Positions 1 to 8,335 of a stretch of DNA of 32,498 nucleotides are shown here, in pieces. Each line of letters starts with the position of its first letter. Position 1 is the stretch's first letter. Source of the DNA: Candidatus Solibacter sp. GTDB taxonomy: Bacteria > Acidobacteriota > Terriglobia > Bryobacterales > Bryobacteraceae. The stretch covers positions 1 through 32,498 of the forward strand of contig JAOAPT010000096.1 in NCBI GenBank assembly GCA_025463045.1, read 5' to 3'. A model generated the notes under the pieces. That model was not told where the DNA came from, did no database searches, and was given only the letters and a program-made list of their open reading frames with translations. Position numbers and translations under genes: made by a program.

Positions 1-2
1 AC

Positions 3-305
3 CGCCGCGCCACCGCATTCCTCTATCCCAGTCTCTTCGAAGGCTTCGGCCTGCCCGTGCTCGAAGCGCTGGCCGCCGGCGTTCCCACTGCGTGCTCGTC
101 GATCCAGCCGCTCAACGAAATCGCCGGCGACGCCGCGCTCAAGTTCGATCCGCGCGATCCTGCCGCGATCGCCGCCGCCCTGCGCGGCCTTGTCGACGAC
201 CAACCGCTGCGCGCGCAACTCGCCTGCGCGGGTCCGCTCCGTGCGGCGAAATTCGATGGGCGTACCACCGCGCGACTCATGCTCGAAGCGTTCCTCGGGG
301 AATAG
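3..305 (+). CDS. Glycosyltransferase (GT4-type), C-terminal part
   Basis: This is the C-terminal fragment of a gene that begins before the window; the frame is open from base 3 to the TAG at 303-305. The visible 100 residues carry the hallmark of retaining GT4/GT1-type glycosyltransferases, FEGFGLPVLEALAAGVP, in which the two glutamates of the E-x7-E motif contact the nucleotide-sugar donor. A Rossmann-type C-terminal tail follows, with a DPRDPAAIAAAL segment typical of these enzymes (the helix after the donor site). A cytoplasmic or membrane-peripheral sugar transferase for surface polysaccharide is likely from the family. Acceptor and sugar cannot be told from this piece. The next gene starts 51 bases later and is unrelated, so operon membership is unclear. 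Confidence 0.85.
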   Translation, partial: RRATAFLYPSLFEGFGLPVLEALAAGVPTACSSIQPLNEIAGDAALKFDPRDPAAIAAALRGLVDDQPLRAQLACAGPLRAAKFDGRTTARLMLEAFLGE

Positions 306-356
306 CCCGATGGAGCTATGGCACTTCGCGTGCTGTCAGTCACCGTGGGGTGAATT

Positions 357-1409
357 ATGAAACGTTGGATTCTTTTCGCGGGCTTAACTGCCTTGTTTGC
401 ATCGCTCGCGGGCGCGCAGCAGTACCAGCGCCGCGCAACAATCACCGGCGGCGGTGACCGGGATCATGGAAAATGTACCATCGAAGTCGTTGTCGATGGG
501 GCGGCCGAGATCGACATTCGCGGGGATCAGGGGACCATCCGCAATCTCTCCGGCCAGCCTGCCCAATGGCGCCGCTTCGAGTGTACCAGCGCGATGCCGC
601 CGAACGCCGCGAACTTCCGTTTCGCCGGTGTGGACGGTCGCGGGAGGCAGGAACTGCTTCGCGCTCCCGATGGCGGCGGCACGGCGGTAATTCGAATTGA
701 AGATCCGCAGGGCGGATCCGAAGGCTATACCTTCGATATGACTTGGGGCGGCAATTTCAGCTATCCCGGACCGGTAACCCGTGGGCCGGATCAACGGTAC
801 CCCGACCAGCGTGGGGCGGAGCAGCGTCCGCCTGATCAGCGCTACCCGGAACGGATTGCACCGGACGATCGCTATCGCGGAGGCAACCGCCGCTTTACCG
901 CCGAACAGGCAGTCAACGTTTGCCAGGACTCCGTACGCCGTCAGGCGCTCACCACGTATCGTGGACGCGACATCCAATTCCGCGAGACGCGGCTCGACGA
1001 CCAGCCCGGCCGAAATGATTGGGTCGTCGGCATGGTCGATATCATGCGCCGCGGCAATGCTCCCGAGCAGCGCATGCGCTTTTCCTGCTCGGTCAACTTC
1101 GACACTGGTCAGGTGCGCTCTGTCGACTTGCAGCCAGTGGGTGATCGCTTCCGCGGCGGCTCCGACCGCGTGGGTACGCAGCGCGCCATCGATTCCTGCC
1201 AGCAGGCCGTCCGCTCGCGCATTCTACGCGACGGCGATGCTCGCCTCGAATTTACATCGATCCGCATGGACGATAATCCCGGCCGGAATGATTGGGTAAT
1301 CGGTAGCGTGCGCGCCGACCGCGGACGCGGCTTCGATAGCTTCAATTTCTCCTGCTCGGTCAATCTTCGTGACGGCGACGTGCGCTCCGTCGACGTCACG
1401 CGGCGGTAA
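357..1409 (+). CDS. Secreted protein with two copies of a C-terminal domain
   Basis: A 350-residue protein with a clear Sec signal peptide (residues 1-20, cleavage after SLAGA). A GGGGTG ribosome site precedes the ATG. Residues about 21-135 form a first domain with two cysteines. Residues 140-176 are a proline/glutamine/arginine-rich linker with repeated PDQRYP units. Two homologous domains follow, about 181-258 and 274-348. Each begins with an alpha-helical segment containing one Cys (VCQDSVRR, SCQQAVRS), then a shared PGRNDWV motif, and ends in FSCSVN plus a G-x-VRSVD strand. The paired cysteines in each copy could form a disulfide outside the cytoplasm. I do not recognise a named family; the layout suggests a periplasmic or exported binding protein. 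No enzyme motif is visible. Confidence 0.8.
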   Translation: MKRWILFAGLTALFASLAGAQQYQRRATITGGGDRDHGKCTIEVVVDGAAEIDIRGDQGTIRNLSGQPAQWRRFECTSAMPPNAANFRFAGVDGRGRQELLRAPDGGGTAVIRIEDPQGGSEGYTFDMTWGGNFSYPGPVTRGPDQRYPDQRGAEQRPPDQRYPERIAPDDRYRGGNRRFTAEQAVNVCQDSVRRQALTTYRGRDIQFRETRLDDQPGRNDWVVGMVDIMRRGNAPEQRMRFSCSVNFDTGQVRSVDLQPVGDRFRGGSDRVGTQRAIDSCQQAVRSRILRDGDARLEFTSIRMDDNPGRNDWVIGSVRADRGRGFDSFNFSCSVNLRDGDVRSVDVTRR

Positions 1410-1451
1410 CCTCCGTTACCTCCAGCGGCTGGCGGCGTCTTATCCTGTGGC

Positions 1452-2513
1452 TTGGTACTTGCAATCCTCAGGGCACTCGCCGCCAGCGTCCGTCGTGACC
1501 TAAACACTTATGGCGCCCTCAAGACCAATAACTTTTTCCTGTTCGTCGCGCTCCTGATCTGGGGCGCGGTGGTCAGCGGTGTCGAACCGGTTAGCGCCTA
1601 TCCTTTCCTCTTACTCCTCGCCGTGCTCATGCTGTTTCCCATTTCCAGCGATCCGCTGGATAAGGTTCCGCCTACTCGTCTGTCTCTTTGGCCGCTTACT
1701 CGTGCGCAACGCGTAACCCTTCGGCTCGCGAGTCTCGCCTTCAGTCCGATTCTCTGGCTCACGGTCGTGCTACTCTCCTTCCGTGCGAGTGTCCTACTGG
1801 CCGTGGGCTTCGTGGCGATCGCCGTCGCGGTCCAGGCAATTACGGCGGTCACCCGTGGACCCGCGTGGAACGTCGCCCGCGTAGTCCCGCGATTTCCCGG
1901 CCGCATCGGTGGACTGGTCAGCGCGAACTTGCGCGAAATGCTGTCGCTGCTCGATCCGTACCTCGCCTTTGTCATTGCGCTTGGCGGTACCGCGTGGCGA
2001 ATCTTCGCAAATGCCGATCCGGGCGCCTTTCCGATTCTCGCGATGCTTGCCGCCGTCGCGATGAGCACCTACGCGCAATGCCTGTTCGCGCTCGAATCGG
2101 GCGCCGGCATGACGCGTTATCGGCTGCTCCCGCTCCGTGGCTGGCAGATCCTGCTCGCCAAGGACATCTCGTTTCTCGGATTGCTCACGTTGTTGACGTT
2201 GCCCCTCGATGCACCCGCCGGCCTGGCGTTCGGCCTGGCCGCGCTCGCCATCGGACGCTATCCGTCGATGAAAGTCCACCTGCCCCAACGGCGCTGGCGA
2301 TTCTCCAGCGGACGCGTGCTCTTCGGCGTACTCCAAGGCTTCGTGGGCGTGACCCTCGCCTTTCACGCGACCAGCGGCGGCTTTCTCATCGCGCTCGTGC
2401 TATACGCCGCCGCCCTTTACCTCGGCGGCCGTGCGTGGGACGCGCCGGTCTCCCGCTCCGTCGCGACCAAAGTTCCGCTGACGAACACACTTCAATCGGA
2501 GCCGCGCGCGTGA
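1452..2513 (+). CDS. Polytopic membrane protein of unknown function
   Basis: A 353-residue hydrophobic protein with about eight to ten predicted membrane segments, beginning with one near residues 27-45 and ending in a hydrophobic pair near residues 300-330. The chosen TTG at 1452 is the first start codon that keeps the basic N-terminus (RALAASVRRDLNTYG) ahead of the first membrane segment; no strong ribosome site precedes it, so the start is uncertain. Its general pattern (short basic N-terminus, hydrophobic hairpins, a cytoplasmic PPTRLSLWPLTRAQR loop) recalls the membrane subunits of ABC-2 type exporters. The adjacent minus-strand ABC-2 exporter genes point the same way, but no diagnostic motif is present. 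It ends 52 bases before the convergent permease gene. Confidence 0.7.
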   Translation: MVLAILRALAASVRRDLNTYGALKTNNFFLFVALLIWGAVVSGVEPVSAYPFLLLLAVLMLFPISSDPLDKVPPTRLSLWPLTRAQRVTLRLASLAFSPILWLTVVLLSFRASVLLAVGFVAIAVAVQAITAVTRGPAWNVARVVPRFPGRIGGLVSANLREMLSLLDPYLAFVIALGGTAWRIFANADPGAFPILAMLAAVAMSTYAQCLFALESGAGMTRYRLLPLRGWQILLAKDISFLGLLTLLTLPLDAPAGLAFGLAALAIGRYPSMKVHLPQRRWRFSSGRVLFGVLQGFVGVTLAFHATSGGFLIALVLYAAALYLGGRAWDAPVSRSVATKVPLTNTLQSEPRA

Positions 2514-2565
2514 CTCGCGCTTTGGCGAGCAAGCAAGCGGTGGCCGCCGACGCCGGCCCACCCTT

Positions 2566-3870
2566 CTACGATTCCCAGCGAAATCGCCATGCCGCAATCG
2601 CGCCGAACACCGCCGCAAACATCAGCAGCGCGCCGATCGGAGCCAGCGCCTCCTGCATTCCCCACCCGCGCCACACCAGCCCGTCCAGCCCGTCAACCGC
2701 CCAGCGCGTCGGCACCGCGAAGCTCGCCTGCTGCAGCCACTGCGGAAACAGGAAGGCCGGCACCCAACTTCCTCCGAGCATCACCAAAATCAGCGTCACC
2801 AGGATCGCGATCCCGCGCGTCGCCTCCGGAGTTTTTCCGAGCACCGACACCAGCAGTCCGAACGTCGCCGTCATCAGCGCGAACGCCAGGCACACGCCGA
2901 GAAAGCCTGCGTAACTGCCTTCGATCTTCACCCCGAACACCACGCGCGCGAACCCGAAGACCACCAGCATGATGATCATCGCGACAATCGCCGCACTCGC
3001 CGCCCGGCTGCCGACCATCGTCCATCGCGAAGTCGGCGACGCCTGCAGCCGCTTCCATAAGCCCGTGCGCCGCTGCTGCAAAACCACCATTCCCGCATCG
3101 ATCCCCATGAACAGAATGAACTGCACGCACATTCCCGCAAACGAGTGCGCCATGCTGTTGTAAGCCACGCCCTTGCGCGCCGTCACCGCTTCTTCTTTCA
3201 CTTCATACGGCATGCTGAAGACCCCGGCAGTCGCGCCCGTGGACGCGCCCGCGGTAGCCGCCGTCGGCCGCTGATTCCAATCCCCGATGCTGTCCAACAT
3301 TTTGCTCAGCGATTTTCGATCGCTCTCGCTCATCCCGGTCGCCCGCGCCACTTCCTTACGCGATTCGTCGAGGTACCTGCGCGCCCCCGTCCCGCTGAAA
3401 GCCTCGCCGCTCACCGCTTCCATCACGTGCTGCATCAGCATCCCGCGCACCATCTGCAATTCGGGTCCGTGCGAAGGATCGTACAGCAACTCGATTTGTG
3501 GCTTGTTCGTGCCGCGAAACAAAGCGCGCGCCGCTTCATCGCCAAAGCCCTTGGGAATGACCGCCGCCACCGTGATCTTGCCGCCGCGCACCAACTCGCG
3601 CGCCTCATCCAGACCGCGCGCACTCACATCGAGCGTCTTGTCCGTCGTGAGCGACGCCACCACGCGTTTCGAAATCGCGCTGCCATCCTGGTCCACGGAC
3701 GCCACCTTGATCTTCGACATCTCGCGATCGTTGTTTACCCCACCGAACAGATAACCGAAGAAGCTCCCGATCACGATCGGCGCCACAAAACTCATCGTGA
3801 CCGCGCGCCGGTCCTGAAAGAACAGCCGCAGGTCGCGTTTCACCAGTGCCTGAAATGCGGTGTAGCTCAT
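2566..3870 (-). CDS. ABC-2 type exporter permease
   Basis: A 434-residue inner-membrane permease. One membrane segment lies near residues 25-45, then a long extracytoplasmic domain (about 46-220), then five or six membrane segments in the C-terminal half; this is the classic ABC-2 (YbhR/DrrB-like) topology. The start is the ATG at 3870, because it overlaps the TGA of the upstream ATPase gene as ATGA (3867-3870), a sign of translational coupling. A longer open frame upstream is only the shadow of the ATPase gene. Together with that ATPase it would form an exporter. Substrate is unknown; drugs, lipids or polysaccharide intermediates are typical for the family. The C-terminal half contains a conserved-looking GGSWVPAFLFPQWLQ segment found in many ABC-2 permeases. 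Confidence 0.9.
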   Translation of the reverse strand: MSYTAFQALVKRDLRLFFQDRRAVTMSFVAPIVIGSFFGYLFGGVNNDREMSKIKVASVDQDGSAISKRVVASLTTDKTLDVSARGLDEARELVRGGKITVAAVIPKGFGDEAARALFRGTNKPQIELLYDPSHGPELQMVRGMLMQHVMEAVSGEAFSGTGARRYLDESRKEVARATGMSESDRKSLSKMLDSIGDWNQRPTAATAGASTGATAGVFSMPYEVKEEAVTARKGVAYNSMAHSFAGMCVQFILFMGIDAGMVVLQQRRTGLWKRLQASPTSRWTMVGSRAASAAIVAMIIMLVVFGFARVVFGVKIEGSYAGFLGVCLAFALMTATFGLLVSVLGKTPEATRGIAILVTLILVMLGGSWVPAFLFPQWLQQASFAVPTRWAVDGLDGLVWRGWGMQEALAPIGALLMFAAVFGAIAAWRFRWES

Positions 3871-4802
3871 GCGTTGCGTACGCTCCTTCCCGTCAATGTC
3901 AGGAACACCGTCTCCAGATCCGCGCGCTGGCTCGCGATATGTGTGCAGCGATAATCGTGCGCGTGCAGCCACATCAGCACAGCAGGCGAATCCTCCAGCA
4001 GATGCTTCACTGTGACGCTGAGCGCCGCACCGTCCCACTCCACCGCGACCACGCCGGCAACCGTGCGCAGGCCGCCCATCCATCCGTCGCGCCCCGGATT
4101 CTCCACGCCGATCTCCAGGATATTGACGCTCGGCACCATTCGCCGCACCGCCGCCAGGCTGTCATTCGCGATCACCTTGCCGTGGTCGATTATGATGATC
4201 CGATCGCAGAGACGCTCCGCCTCTTCCATATAATGCGTCGTATAAACCAGCGTCTTGCCTTGTCGCTTGAGTTCTTCGAGGTTGGAGAAAATCTGATTGC
4301 GGCTCTGCGGATCCACCCCCACCGTCGGCTCGTCCAGCAGCAGAATTGCCGGAGCATGCAGCAGTGCCGCCGCCAGGTTCAGCCGCCGCTTCATCCCGCC
4401 GCTGAAGGTCGCGACCTTGTCCTGCGCGCGGTCCGTCAATCCCGCGACGTCGAACGCAGCGTCCATCGCAGCGGCCAGTGGTTTGCCGCGCAAGCTGTAG
4501 AGCGCGCCGAAGAGCGCCAGATTCTCGCGCGCCGAAAGCTCGTCGTGCAGCGCGATATCCTGCGGCACCAGCCCGATCCGCCGCTTCACGTCGTCGGTTT
4601 CCGAGCGCACCAAGCCGCCTTCGATCAGCACTTCGCCGCGGTCCGGCTTCAGCAATCCGGCAATCATCGAAACGCTCGTCGTCTTGCCCGCGCCGTTCGG
4701 CCCGAGCAATCCGACCATCTCACCGGGTCGCGCCGTAAACGAGACTTCTTCCACCGCGACCAGGTCGCCGTATCGCTTATGGAGCCCTTTTACTTCAAGC
4801 AT
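3867..4802 (-). CDS. ABC transporter ATP-binding protein
   Basis: A 311-residue cytoplasmic ATPase that powers the permease encoded immediately downstream. Walker A is GPNGAGKT (34-41), the Q-loop is near Q81, the signature is FSGGMKRRL (133-141), Walker B ends at ILLLDEP with catalytic E158, and the H-loop is H190 in TTHYMEEAE. After residue 215 comes a C-terminal extension resembling the DUF4162 domain of NatA/DrrA-like ATPases. The start at 4802 (MLEVKGLHKRYG) fits the family N-terminus; the open frame continues 37 codons upstream, but that part is not family-like. The gene diverges from lexA across 104 bases. A TATACT hexamer lies at 4814-4819 (minus strand), too close to the ATG for a normal leader, so promoter placement is uncertain. 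Confidence 0.92.
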   Translation of the reverse strand: MLEVKGLHKRYGDLVAVEEVSFTARPGEMVGLLGPNGAGKTTSVSMIAGLLKPDRGEVLIEGGLVRSETDDVKRRIGLVPQDIALHDELSARENLALFGALYSLRGKPLAAAMDAAFDVAGLTDRAQDKVATFSGGMKRRLNLAAALLHAPAILLLDEPTVGVDPQSRNQIFSNLEELKRQGKTLVYTTHYMEEAERLCDRIIIIDHGKVIANDSLAAVRRMVPSVNILEIGVENPGRDGWMGGLRTVAGVVAVEWDGAALSVTVKHLLEDSPAVLMWLHAHDYRCTHIASQRADLETVFLTLTGRSVRNA

Positions 4803-4906
4803 GCAGTCCGCCGAGTATACGAGATCTGCGGCCCGTTCGTTCCGTAGTTGCTGATTTCGCTTGATTTTCCCTTTTTGTTCGCCCAGAATAGGGGGCAGAG
4901 GTTTGC
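4803..4906. promoter_or_regulatory. Divergent promoter region between ABC exporter and lexA
   Basis: These 104 bases must hold the start signals of two divergent genes. On the plus strand, TTGATT followed 18 bases later by AGAATA is a weak candidate for the lexA promoter, and a GGGGG run precedes the lexA ATG. On the minus strand TATACT stands out. I looked for a dyad that could be a LexA operator and found none that convinced me. The GTTCGTTC direct repeat near 4833-4840 is the closest thing to a known LexA half-site (GTTC of the alphaproteobacterial type), but its spacing is wrong. Confidence 0.35.
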
Positions 4907-5530
4907 ATGGCACTGACGAAACGGCAAAAGCAGGTGCTGGATTTCATCGGCAACTTCGTCGACGACAACGGTTACTGCCCAAGCTACGAGGAAATCGCGC
5001 GCGGCTTGGAACTCGCATCGCTCGCCACGGTGCACAAACACATCTCGGTGCTCGAAGCCAAGAGCTACCTCAAGCGCGGCTTCAACCAGAGCCGCTCGCT
5101 CGAGCTCACACCGAAATACGTGCAGGAGCAGCGGCGCGTCCGTCCCGCGATGGCGGAGATTCCGATGCTCGGGCGCATCGCCGCCGGCATGCCGGTCGAG
5201 GCCGTCGAGCAGCGCGAGATGTTGAACTTCGCCGATTTCGCAGGCGACGGCAACACCTTCGCACTCGAAGTGCGCGGCAATTCCATGATCGACGATCACA
5301 TCTGCGATGGCGACGTGATTCTGCTCGAGCGCGTCACGCAGGCGCGCGACGGCGATATCGTGGTGGCGCTGGTGGCCGGCACCGATACCACTCTCAAACG
5401 TTTTTATCGCGAGTCCGCGGACACGGTCCGGCTACAGCCGGCCAATGCAGCGCTCAAACCGATCTTGGTTCCTGCCAGGGATGTACAGATTCAGGGCCGG
5501 TTGCTCGCCGTCCTGCGAAAGTATAAGTAA
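4907..5530 (+). CDS. lexA: LexA, SOS repressor and autopeptidase
   Basis: A 207-residue LexA, normal length. The N-terminal winged helix-turn-helix spans residues 1-65, with YEEIARGLELASLATVHKHI as the DNA-reading region. The linker carries the self-cleavage bond Ala93-Gly94 in GRIAAGMPVEA. The peptidase domain has nucleophile Ser126 (RGNSM) and general base Lys164 (TTLKRFY). RecA filament binding triggers autocleavage, which lifts repression of DNA-repair genes. The ATG is preceded by a GGGGGCAGAGG stretch. The gene is divergent from the ABC exporter and its TAA lies only 6 bases from the end of the convergent DUF2934 gene, with no visible terminator in between. LexA normally represses itself, but no operator is recognisable here. 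Confidence 0.97.
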   Translation: MALTKRQKQVLDFIGNFVDDNGYCPSYEEIARGLELASLATVHKHISVLEAKSYLKRGFNQSRSLELTPKYVQEQRRVRPAMAEIPMLGRIAAGMPVEAVEQREMLNFADFAGDGNTFALEVRGNSMIDDHICDGDVILLERVTQARDGDIVVALVAGTDTTLKRFYRESADTVRLQPANAALKPILVPARDVQIQGRLLAVLRKYK

Positions 5531-5536
5531 GCGGAA

Positions 5537-5830
5537 TTACTTCGAGGCGGTAGCGGCGCGCAATTCCTGTTCGGCGTGCAGCCAATCTTCTTCGGGGGAG
5601 CCGCCCTGATAGCCGCGCGCCACCCAATACGAATAGGCGAGTTGCGCTACTGCGTCCGTGGTGATTCCCACGGTCTGCACGGACTCTGCGACGGACACGA
5701 CTTCGGGAGTGCTGGACACTTCTACAGCGGACGCGGGACGAGCCGTACGAACCGATTTGCGGCGGGCCGGTACTGCGGCCGCACCCGTGGACATAACGAC
5801 TTTCTTCTCGGAGACACGCTTATTTGCCAT
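5537..5830 (-). CDS. DUF2934 small protein
   Basis: A 97-residue protein. Residues 1-50 are a low-complexity, basic and Ala/Val/Ser-rich tail with several lysines and arginines, while residues 57-93 match the DUF2934 pattern: IT-x-DAVAQLAYSYWVARGY followed by GSPEEDWLHAEQELR. DUF2934 is a short helical domain of unknown function common in soil bacteria and acidobacteria, often several copies per genome. The ATG at 5830 is the only plausible start; its ribosome site is weak (AAAGAAA). The gene converges on lexA with 6 bases between stops. The basic tail could bind nucleic acid, but that is a guess. Confidence 0.85.
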   Translation of the reverse strand: MANKRVSEKKVVMSTGAAAVPARRKSVRTARPASAVEVSSTPEVVSVAESVQTVGITTDAVAQLAYSYWVARGYQGGSPEEDWLHAEQELRAATASK

Positions 5831-6072
5831 AATATTTCTTTACTTTCTGGGAATGCGAATTTCACTCTATTTTACACCGGGACTACGTCACAATCGCATC
5901 AAAAGTTTCTATCGTTTGAATCACCAGCGTCACTCAACTAACATCGCCGAACGCCACGCTGACGCTTACCAAAACGTGCTTCTTTAGATACACTGCGCCG
6001 CTCTTGAACGGTTACGAAGCGGTCGCGCGGCGCGGATCTGTACCCCACCCAAGGCGGTCAAAAGCTGAGCCC

Positions 6073-6143
6073 CAATCGGAGCCGCGACCGTTAGGGAGCG
6101 GTGGTCGCGCGACCACCGCTCCGTAACCGTCGCGGCTCGGATT
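6073..6143. repeat. Long near-perfect palindrome, copy 1
   Basis: A 71-base inverted repeat. The arms pair over about 34 bases each with three mismatches, all C against G, around a short centre at GCGC. Each arm contains GAGCCGCGAC and GGAGCGGTGGTCG, the latter inverted as CGACCACCGCTCC. The same palindrome occurs at 32318-32391 with only a few differences. The right flank GTTCTTCATGGCC (6150-6162) also matches, apart from one base, the inverted left flank of copy 2, so the conserved unit is longer than the stem. It behaves like a dispersed intergenic REP/MITE-type element. It lies directly upstream of the nfeD-slipin operon. Confidence 0.85.
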
Positions 6144-6204
6144 AAGCGTGTTCTTCATGGCCCCCTTACCGCACCAGAGGGATGAAATGCACGATCGTTT
6201 TGTT

Positions 6205-6210
6205 GGGGAG
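6205..6210 (+). promoter_or_regulatory. Ribosome site deciding the NfeD-type protease start
   Basis: GGGGAG lies 6 bases before the GTG at 6217. That GTG opens directly onto a normal signal peptide (basic MYSEKRLRVR, then a hydrophobic core). A second in-frame candidate, ATG 6187, has AGAGGG ahead of it but adds ten polar residues before the signal sequence. Confidence 0.55.
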
Positions 6211-6216
6211 AACAAG

Positions 6217-7506
6217 GTGTATAGTGAAAAAAGATTGCGAGTACGCGCGGTTTTTACGCTGGCGCTTGCGCTAGCGACCCGGGCCGTTGCGGCATCGCCG
6301 AGAGTCATCGCGGTGGATGTCGATGGGATGGTCCATCCCATCACCACGGAAATCATCAGCGGCGCACTGTCGCAAGCCAAGAACGAAAACGCCGCCCTTG
6401 TCGTTATTCGCCTGAATACACCCGGCGGACTGATGGAAGCAATGCGCGCCTCGATCGAGAAGATCGTCGCATCCCCCGTCCCCGTCGTCACCTACGTCGC
6501 GCCCGCCGGAGCGCGCGCCGCATCCGCCGGATTCTTTCTCCTCGAAGCCGGCGACGTCGCCGCCATGTCGCCCGCTACCGCCACCGGCGCCGCGCACCCC
6601 GTCCTCCTCACCGGCGAAATGGATCCCGCCATGAAGCAGAAGGTCGAAAATGACGCCGCCGCGTACCTCCGCAGCATCACCGAAAAGCACGGACGCAACA
6701 GCGCACTCGCCGAAACCGCCGTCCGGGAAAGCCGCTCGTTCACCGAGCGCGAGGCGCTCGATCAGAAGCTCATCGACCTGATCGCGCCCGGCGATCGCCA
6801 GTTGCTCGCCTCGCTCGAGGGACGCGTCATCACGCGCTTCGACGGCTCCACCGCCGCCCTTCACACCGCCGGCGCCGCAATCGTCGAGTATCAACGAACC
6901 CTGCGCCAGAAGATCATCTCCGCCATTGCCGACCCAAACATCGCGCTCATCCTGCTCTTCATTGGCGCCCTCGGCCTCTACGTGGAATTCTCTTCTCCCG
7001 GGTTAATCTTGCCTGGCGTGCTCGGAGGCATCCTCGTACTCCTCGGACTCTCCGCGCTCTCGGTTCTGCCGCTCAATTGGCTGGGTGCAGCTCTCATGGT
7101 TCTTGCTTTCGCGCTCTTCGTGCTGGAGGTGAAGTTCACCTCGCACGGAATTCTCGGAGCGGGCGGCGCACTCGCCCTGGTGCTCGGCGCCGTCATGCTG
7201 GTCGATAGCCCGGTGCCCGAACTCCGCATTCACTGGAGTACGGCGATCGGCCTCGCCCTGCCCTGGGCCGCGATCACCATTTTCCTGCTCACGATCGCCG
7301 CACGCGCGCGCCGCAATAAAGTCGAGACCGGCAGTGAGGGCATGATCGGGCTGACCGGAACCGCGATGACGAACCTCGCCCCAATGGGCAAGGTCTTCGT
7401 TCACGGCGAATATTGGGACGCAATCGCCGTCCGCCCGGCGGATGCCGGCGCGCATGTCCGGGTCACCGCGATCGATGGGTTGAAACTCACGGTGGAACCC
7501 GAGTAA
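6217..7506 (+). CDS. NfeD-type membrane-bound serine protease (NfeD1b/ClpP class)
   Basis: A 429-residue membrane protease (ATG 6187 would add 10 residues). Domains in order: signal peptide (about 1-27), ClpP-fold protease (about 30-230), five or six membrane segments (about 240-362), and a C-terminal NfeD OB-fold domain (about 374-427). The protease has the NTPGG oxyanion motif at 67-71, nucleophile Ser103 in GARAASAG, and a likely catalytic Lys142 (QKVENDAAAYLRS), matching the Ser/Lys dyad known from the archaeal PH1510 protease. Such proteins are partners of slipins and cleave hydrophobic stretches of membrane substrates. A slipin gene follows 31 bases downstream, the canonical pairing, and this gene leads a five-gene run. 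No promoter is obvious; the long palindrome lies 75 bases upstream. Confidence 0.93.
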   Translation: MYSEKRLRVRAVFTLALALATRAVAASPRVIAVDVDGMVHPITTEIISGALSQAKNENAALVVIRLNTPGGLMEAMRASIEKIVASPVPVVTYVAPAGARAASAGFFLLEAGDVAAMSPATATGAAHPVLLTGEMDPAMKQKVENDAAAYLRSITEKHGRNSALAETAVRESRSFTEREALDQKLIDLIAPGDRQLLASLEGRVITRFDGSTAALHTAGAAIVEYQRTLRQKIISAIADPNIALILLFIGALGLYVEFSSPGLILPGVLGGILVLLGLSALSVLPLNWLGAALMVLAFALFVLEVKFTSHGILGAGGALALVLGAVMLVDSPVPELRIHWSTAIGLALPWAAITIFLLTIAARARRNKVETGSEGMIGLTGTAMTNLAPMGKVFVHGEYWDAIAVRPADAGAHVRVTAIDGLKLTVEPE

Positions 7507-7537
7507 ACAACCCGAGTAAGGAAACCAGGAGCCTCCT

Positions 7538-8332
7538 ATGAACGACCTGAGTCCAATCGTGCTGCTGTTCGTCGTAATCGTTGCCATCTGGCTGTTGAAC
7601 TCCATCAAGGTCCTGCGCGAGTACGAGCGCGGCGTCATCTTCCGTCTCGGCCGCCTGCTGCCCCAACCCAAAGGTCCCGGCCTGATCTTCGTCTTCGCGC
7701 CTTTTGACCGCATGGTGCGCGTCTCCCTCCGCCTCGAAACGCTCGAAGTCCCCGCGCAGGACGTCGTCACGCGCGACAACGTCACCGTCAAAGTGAACGC
7801 CGTCATCTACTCGCGCGTCATCGATCCGCGCCTCGCCGTCGTCGAGGTCTCGAACTTCGTCTACGCCACGTCGCAACTCGCGCAGACCACGCTGCGTAGT
7901 GTGCTCGGCGAAGTCGAGCTCGACGAACTCCTCAGTCAGCGCGAAAAACTCAACGTCCGCCTGCAATCGATTCTCGACCAGCACACCTCGCCCTGGGGCG
8001 TGAAGGTAACCATGGTCGAAGTCAAACAGGTGGATCTCGCCGAGCAGATGATCCGCGCCCTCTCCCGCCAGGCCGAAGCCGAGCGCGAACGCCGCGCCAA
8101 AATAATCCATGCCGAGGGTGAGTACACTGCCGCCGAAAAGCTGGCCATGGCCGCCGCAGTAATTCAGCAGGAGCCGGTCGCCATTCAGTTACGCTATCTT
8201 CAGACGTTGGTGGAAATCGGCGCTGAGAAGAATACCACCATCGTTTTCCCCTTGCCAGTCGATATAATTGCTTCTTTAGGGCGCGCGCTCGATCGGACCG
8301 GGAATGGGGGAGCAGCCGCTGGACACCCGTAA
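7538..8332 (+). CDS. Slipin, SPFH/band 7 membrane scaffold
   Basis: A 264-residue slipin. One membrane anchor lies at about residues 5-21, followed by the SPFH domain (about 25-190) with the family signature [12 protein letters not shown] and [13 protein letters not shown] coiled, charged stretch [19 protein letters not shown] links to a C-terminal helix. The length is normal for bacterial slipins. AGGAG at 7527-7531 lies 6 bases before the ATG. In this family the slipin oligomerises into membrane microdomains and is the partner, and in archaea the substrate, of the NfeD protease encoded just upstream. Its stop is 3 bases from the next start, so it is co-translated with the SPOR gene. Confidence 0.95.
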   Translation: MNDLSPIVLLFVVIVAIWLLNSIKVLREYERGVIFRLGRLLPQPKGPGLIFVFAPFDRMVRVSLRLETLEVPAQDVVTRDNVTVKVNAVIYSRVIDPRLAVVEVSNFVYATSQLAQTTLRSVLGEVELDELLSQREKLNVRLQSILDQHTSPWGVKVTMVEVKQVDLAEQMIRALSRQAEAERERRAKIIHAEGEYTAAEKLAMAAAVIQQEPVAIQLRYLQTLVEIGAEKNTTIVFPLPVDIIASLGRALDRTGNGGAAAGHP

Positions 8333-8335
8333 ATC

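Larger units (their letters stand above)
5831..6216. other. Long gene-free stretch with palindromic repeats
   Basis: Between the DUF2934 start and the NfeD-type gene lie 386 bases with no credible gene. The first 170 bases are unusually AT-rich for this window and should carry the DUF2934 promoter (read leftwards). A degenerate repeat fragment lies near 6008-6029 and the long palindrome occupies 6073-6143. An open frame starting at GTG 6148 reads into the protease gene but its first codons are repeat flank, so it was not taken as the start. Confidence 0.6.

Noticed and set aside
3145-4847. Plus-strand frames of 269 and 333 codons
   Set aside because: They mirror the ABC permease and ATPase genes, are rich in Arg and His, and have no recognisable domain.
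4803-4906. A LexA operator near the lexA start
   Set aside because: GTTC half-sites occur but without the spacing or symmetry of a known LexA box, so I could not support an operator.
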